From the NCBI GenBank assembly GCA_031285695.1, contig JAITVR010000030.1:1-6218 (forward strand): a stretch of 6,218 bases of DNA, written 5' to 3'. Numbering within the stretch: position 1 is the first letter of the stretch; every line of letters begins with the position of its first letter. The notes beneath the pieces are model-generated. The model searched no databases, had not been told where the DNA came from, and saw only the letters and a program-made list of their open reading frames with translations. Source of the stretch: Prevotellaceae bacterium (lineage in GTDB: Bacteria > Bacteroidota > Bacteroidia > Bacteroidales > UBA932). The translations under genes and the position numbers were made by a program. This document shows positions 4,055 to 6,218 of this stretch, one piece after another.

Positions 4055-5731
4055 TTACTCCATCAGCTTTTTGTACCGCAGCCGGTGGGGCGTGGTATCG
4101 CCTAAGCGCTTCTTTTTATTTTCTTCATAATCGCTGAAGCTGCCCTCGAAAAATACCACCTGCGAGTCGCCCTCGAAGGCGAGAATGTGCGTAGCCACGC
4201 GGTCGAGAAACCAGCGGTCGTGCGAGATGATGACGGCGCAGCCCGCAAAGTTTTCCAAGCCCTCCTCAAGCGCGCGAATGGTGTTTACGTCCACGTCGTT
4301 GGTGGGCTCGTCAAGGAGCAGCACGTTGGCTTCTTCCTTTAGCGTGAGCGCAAGGTGCAGGCGGTTGCGCTCGCCGCCGCTGAGCACGCCTGCCTTTTTT
4401 TCCTGGTCGCCGCCGCTAAAGTTGAAGCGCGAAATGTAGGCGCGCGCGTTGAGGCTGCGCCCGCCGAGGGTAAGTATTTCGCTGTTTTCGGCAATGATTT
4501 GGAAGACGGTTTTTTCGGGGTCAATTTTTTTGTGCTGCTGGTCCACGTAGGCTACCTTTACCGTTTCGCCCACCTCAAAGGTGCCCTTGTCCACCGTTTC
4601 CAAGCCCATAATCATGCGGAAGAGCGTGGTTTTTCCCGCGCCGTTGGGTCCAATAATTCCCACAATGCCCGCTGGCGGCAACTTGAATTCTAAGTTCTCG
4701 AACAGCACGCGGTCGCCAAAGGCTTTGCTCACGCCGTGCGCCTCAATTACCTTGTCGCCCAGGCGCGGACCGTTCGGGATAAATATTTCGAGCTTTTCCT
4801 CCTTCTGCTTGCTGTCCTCGTTCAGCATTTTGTCGTAGGCCGCCAAGCGCGCCTTCGATTTTGCTTGCCGCGCCTTGGGGTTCATGCGCACCCACTCCAG
4901 CTCGCGCTCCAGCGTTTTGCGGCGCTTGCTCTCCTGCTTTTCCTCCTGCTCCAAGCGCTTCGATTTTTGCTCCAACCAAGAAGAATAGTTGCCCTTCCAA
5001 GGTATGCCCTCGCCACGGTCGAGCTCCAAAATCCAACCGGCTACGTTGTCCAAAAAGTAGCGGTCGTGCGTTACGGCAATTACCGTGCCTTTATATTGTT
5101 GTAAATGCTGCTCCAACCACAAAATGCTTTCGGCGTCGAGGTGGTTGGTAGGTTCGTCTAAGAGTAAAACATCGGGCTCGCGCAGCAGCAGACGGCATAA
5201 GGCTACGCGGCGTTTTTCGCCCCCCGAAAGATTTTTTACCACCGCCTCGGGGTCGGGGCAGCGCAGCGCGTCCATGGCGCGCTCCAACTTGCTGTCGATT
5301 TCCCAGCCGCCCACCTGCTCAATTTTTTCGGTCAGCTCGCCCTGCCGCTCAATGAGCTTGGTCATTTCATCATCGCTCATGGGCTCGGCAAACTTGTTGT
5401 TTACCTCCTCGTACTCCTTGAGCAAATCCACAATTTCCTGCACGCCCTGCTGCACCACTTCGCGCACGGTGGCGTTTTCGTCCAGCTGCGGCTCTTGCTC
5501 CAGGTAGCCCACGGTGTAACCCGGCGCCCACACCACATCGCCCTTGTACGATTTTTCTATGCCGGCAATAATCTTCATCAGCGTTGATTTTCCGCTGCCG
5601 TTGAGGCCTATGATGCCGATTTTTGCCCCGTAAAAAAACGAGAGGTAGATGTCCTTTAGAATTTGCTTGTTGTTGTGCGGAAGGATTTTCCCCACGCCAT
5701 TCATCGAAAAAATTATTTTCTCGTCAGCCAT
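4055..5731 (-). CDS. ettA: Energy-dependent translational throttle protein EttA (ABC-F ATPase)
   Basis: 558 residues, close to the 555 of E. coli EttA, and alignable with it end to end from memory. EttA binds the ribosomal E site and gates the first elongation cycles according to ATP/ADP. First ABC domain: Walker A GLNGSGKST (42-50), signature LSGGE (168-172), Walker B DVLLLDEPTNHLD (187-199, catalytic Glu193), H-switch THDRYFLD (221-228). The EttA arm insertion lies at about 95-140. The P-site tRNA interaction motif/linker follows GWILELDRGEGIPWKGNYSS (232-251), with a basic coiled segment to about 315. Second domain: Walker A GPNGAGKTT (361-369), signature LSGGE (450-454), Walker B LLLDEPTNDVD (471-481, Glu475), SHDRWFLDR (503-511). 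No membrane segments, as expected for ABC-F. It starts 110 bases after the previous gene's stop, with heptad array D just upstream of the ATG, and ends with its own terminator, so it is likely monocistronic. Confidence 0.97.
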   Translation of the reverse strand: MADEKIIFSMNGVGKILPHNNKQILKDIYLSFFYGAKIGIIGLNGSGKSTLMKIIAGIEKSYKGDVVWAPGYTVGYLEQEPQLDENATVREVVQQGVQEIVDLLKEYEEVNNKFAEPMSDDEMTKLIERQGELTEKIEQVGGWEIDSKLERAMDALRCPDPEAVVKNLSGGEKRRVALCRLLLREPDVLLLDEPTNHLDAESILWLEQHLQQYKGTVIAVTHDRYFLDNVAGWILELDRGEGIPWKGNYSSWLEQKSKRLEQEEKQESKRRKTLERELEWVRMNPKARQAKSKARLAAYDKMLNEDSKQKEEKLEIFIPNGPRLGDKVIEAHGVSKAFGDRVLFENLEFKLPPAGIVGIIGPNGAGKTTLFRMIMGLETVDKGTFEVGETVKVAYVDQQHKKIDPEKTVFQIIAENSEILTLGGRSLNARAYISRFNFSGGDQEKKAGVLSGGERNRLHLALTLKEEANVLLLDEPTNDVDVNTIRALEEGLENFAGCAVIISHDRWFLDRVATHILAFEGDSQVVFFEGSFSDYEENKKKRLGDTTPHRLRYKKLME

Positions 5732-5737
5732 TTGTTG

Positions 5738-5768
5738 GTTTACAGTTTACAAGTTTATGAGTTTACAA
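5738..5768 (-). repeat. Heptad/octad repeat array D (GTTTACA units)
   Basis: On the plus strand GTTTACA, GTTTACAA, GTTTATGA and GTTTACAA follow head to tail from 5738 to 5768. The array ends six bases before the ettA start codon, so it would be in the ettA leader or at its promoter. Confidence 0.75.
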
Positions 5769-5779
5769 GACAAAAGATG

Positions 5780-5830
5780 TAAAGACAAAAAGAACAAGGA
5801 CTGCCTTTGTCCTTGTTCTTTTTGTCTTTA
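5780..5830 (-). terminator. 22-bp perfect hairpin after the partial right-hand gene
   Basis: Bases 5780-5801 are the exact reverse complement of 5809-5830, giving a 22-bp stem without mismatch and a 7-base loop. Minus-strand transcription of the right-hand gene meets it 11 bases after the stop; the 3' arm carries the T-rich TTGTTCTTTTTG. It most likely acts as a terminator before ettA, although no free T-run follows the stem. Confidence 0.7.
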
Positions 5831-5841
5831 TTCTTTCTTCA

Positions 5842-6218
5842 TTATTTTGCATTCTTAACTATCATGTCAAAGTCGTTCTTTTTGAACAGGAAGTTTTTGG
5901 GTCTGCTTTCGTAGTAGTAGTAGTATAATGAACCGTCGGTGCCCATTACCATTTTGTAGCCGTAGGCACCTTTTTCAGCACCCTGCGGTGTTACGCAAAA
6001 GCCAATGGCAGCATTTGCTTCCTTATTTTTTATCACATCGGCAATAGCATCTTCGTCCACAAAACGGAATACGCCGCTTTCCTCAGCTTTTGTCATTTCT
6101 GCCTGCGAGTCAGCATCGGTTTTGTTTATGTAGATTGTTTTGCCTTTAAGCTGGCTTTGGTTGTAGTTGTAGGCTTGCAGGCGTTGCTGAAAGTTAGCCA
6201 ACAGCTGTTTTGCGAATG
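5842..6218 (-). CDS. C-terminal part of an unrecognised protein (start outside the window)
   Basis: The frame is open to the window edge: upstream of the TTG at 6201 the codons read FAKQL, so the true start lies beyond 6218 and only about 125 residues are visible. I recognise no family. Visible features are a QQRLQAYNYNQSQLKGKTIY region, INKTDADSQAEMTKAEESGV followed by FRFVDEDAIADVIKNKEANA, a hydrophobic AIGFCVTP, a beta-rich AYGYKMVMGTDGSLYYYYYE with five tyrosines in a row, and a basic end SRPKNFLFKKNDFDMIVKNAK. Codon use and composition look like a normal chromosomal gene. The tail resembles secreted or envelope proteins of unknown function in Bacteroidales, but with the N-terminus missing, signal peptide status cannot be judged. 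A long hairpin follows the stop. Confidence 0.75.
   Translation of the reverse strand, partial: FAKQLLANFQQRLQAYNYNQSQLKGKTIYINKTDADSQAEMTKAEESGVFRFVDEDAIADVIKNKEANAAIGFCVTPQGAEKGAYGYKMVMGTDGSLYYYYYESRPKNFLFKKNDFDMIVKNAK

Noticed and set aside
4055..5731. Antibiotic-resistance ABC-F rather than EttA
   Set aside because: The near-identical ELDRGEGIPWKGNYSSWLEQ segment, total length and arm insertion match EttA, not the resistance subfamilies.
5842..6201. TTG at 6201 as start of the right-hand gene
   Set aside because: The frame stays open with plausible residues (FAKQL) to the window edge, so the gene is partial rather than starting at a rare codon.

Overview
The window looks like chromosomal DNA of a Bacteroidota (Bacteroidales-type) organism. 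The evidence is a TIGR01201-type HU-related protein, a pair of DUF2589 proteins, the TrmH/SpoU methyltransferase variant, absence of clear Shine-Dalgarno sequences, -7 elements resembling TAnnTTTG, and a bias to TAA/TGA stops. I cannot name genus or species. There is no rRNA, tRNA, CRISPR array, transposase or phage gene.

Layout. Left arm (+ strand): the last residues of a probable PD-(D/E)XK nuclease with a 4Fe-4S cysteine motif (1-84, interrupted by an in-frame TAG at 10-12), then a TrmH/SpoU-family RNA methyltransferase (110-847) with a good intrinsic terminator (873-904). A 400-base AT-rich gap follows. It holds an array of five 16-bp pseudopalindromes at an exact 22-bp period (1066-1169), just upstream of a HU-related DNA-binding protein gene (1249-1626).

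Centre (- strand, read right to left): a short helix-turn-helix protein resembling the N-terminal part of WYL regulators but lacking a WYL domain (3889-3506), then a tight three-gene operon. The operon encodes two related DUF2589 proteins (3443-2931 and 2928-2368) and, overlapping by one base, an AT-rich, cysteine-rich 204-residue protein (2368-1754). Its SGC...H spacing (Cys97/His112) resembles the catalytic dyad of CNF1/BLF1-type glutamine deamidases. This cassette is the best candidate here for an undescribed system.

Right arm (- strand): the ABC-F translation factor EttA (5731-4055) with a textbook terminator, then the C-terminal part of an unrecognised protein that runs off the window (6218-5842), followed by a 22-bp perfect hairpin.

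A striking background feature is four separate intergenic arrays of short tandem units of 7 (sometimes 8) bases, each with its own unit sequence. They abut or overlap the ends or starts of trmH-like, HU-like and ettA genes; two of them contain the stop codon of the adjacent gene.
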